Shown piece by piece: positions 63,986-64,000 of a DNA stretch of 64,000 bases. The position numbers and the translations under genes are program-made. The DNA comes from Ceratodon purpureus (taxonomy: Eukaryota > Streptophyta > Bryopsida > Pseudoditrichales > Ditrichaceae): assembly GCA_014871385.1 (NCBI GenBank), contig CM026431.1:5679089-5743088 (forward strand). The letters are read 5' to 3'. Numbering within the stretch: position 1 is the first letter of the stretch; each line of letters begins with the position of its first letter. The notes below the pieces were generated by a model. It ran no database searches and was not told the origin of the DNA. It saw only the letters and a list, made by a program, of their open reading frames with translations.

Positions 63986-64000
63986 GTAAGCAGTTTATAT

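Overview
The window is nuclear DNA of a land plant. Typical plant genes with GT-AG introns are separated by long AT-rich stretches full of repeats. The plastid-type lipoxygenase, a short soluble starch synthase of the SSIII/IV side of the GT5 family, a plant STK16-type kinase and a WAV2/BEM46-type hydrolase point to the green lineage. The style of the lipoxygenase and the transposase suggests a bryophyte (moss or liverwort), but this is inference; no species is named.

Layout. 1-1365 (-): 5' part of an STK16-like kinase. 2.5-6 kb: a TTAA-flanked TIR element, a 237-bp direct repeat carrying a TATA box, an OTU-protease-like ORF behind repeat copy 1 and an intronless, degenerate RCK/MAK-type kinase behind copy 2. 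6.8-7.2 kb: a MITE. 9.0-10.3 kb (-): a small SMAP/AGD5-15-like ArfGAP. 12.9-13.7 kb (+): an intact DUF4283-like ORF of LINE ORF1 ancestry. 15.6-19.9 kb (+): a complete ten-exon lipoxygenase. 21.1-22.5 kb (+): an F-box pseudogene with an out-of-frame tandem duplication. 23.3-28.3 kb (-): a complete fifteen-exon starch synthase. 28.4-50.8 kb: gene-poor, with tandem repeats, four related TTAA-type elements in the window as a whole, a small hAT-like MITE and an unidentified relic. 50.8-53.5 kb: a 2.6-kb non-autonomous hAT-like element built from GCGC-rich and AT satellites. 53.7-56.4 kb (-): a broken MULE-like transposase split by a 371-bp solo LTR. 60.1-60.4 kb: two tandem copies of an unexplained module also found upstream of the ArfGAP gene. 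61.8 kb to the right edge (+): first six coding exons of a WAV2-like alpha/beta hydrolase.

The genes are independent housekeeping or metabolic loci (oxylipin synthesis, starch synthesis, vesicle traffic, signalling) and do not form one pathway. I saw no clearly new multi-gene system. The most unusual items are the duplicated promoter cassette, the composite hAT-like element, the TTAA/CCCTAAA element family and the duplicated upstream module. All exon borders were read by eye from codon phase and family similarity; nothing was computed or searched.
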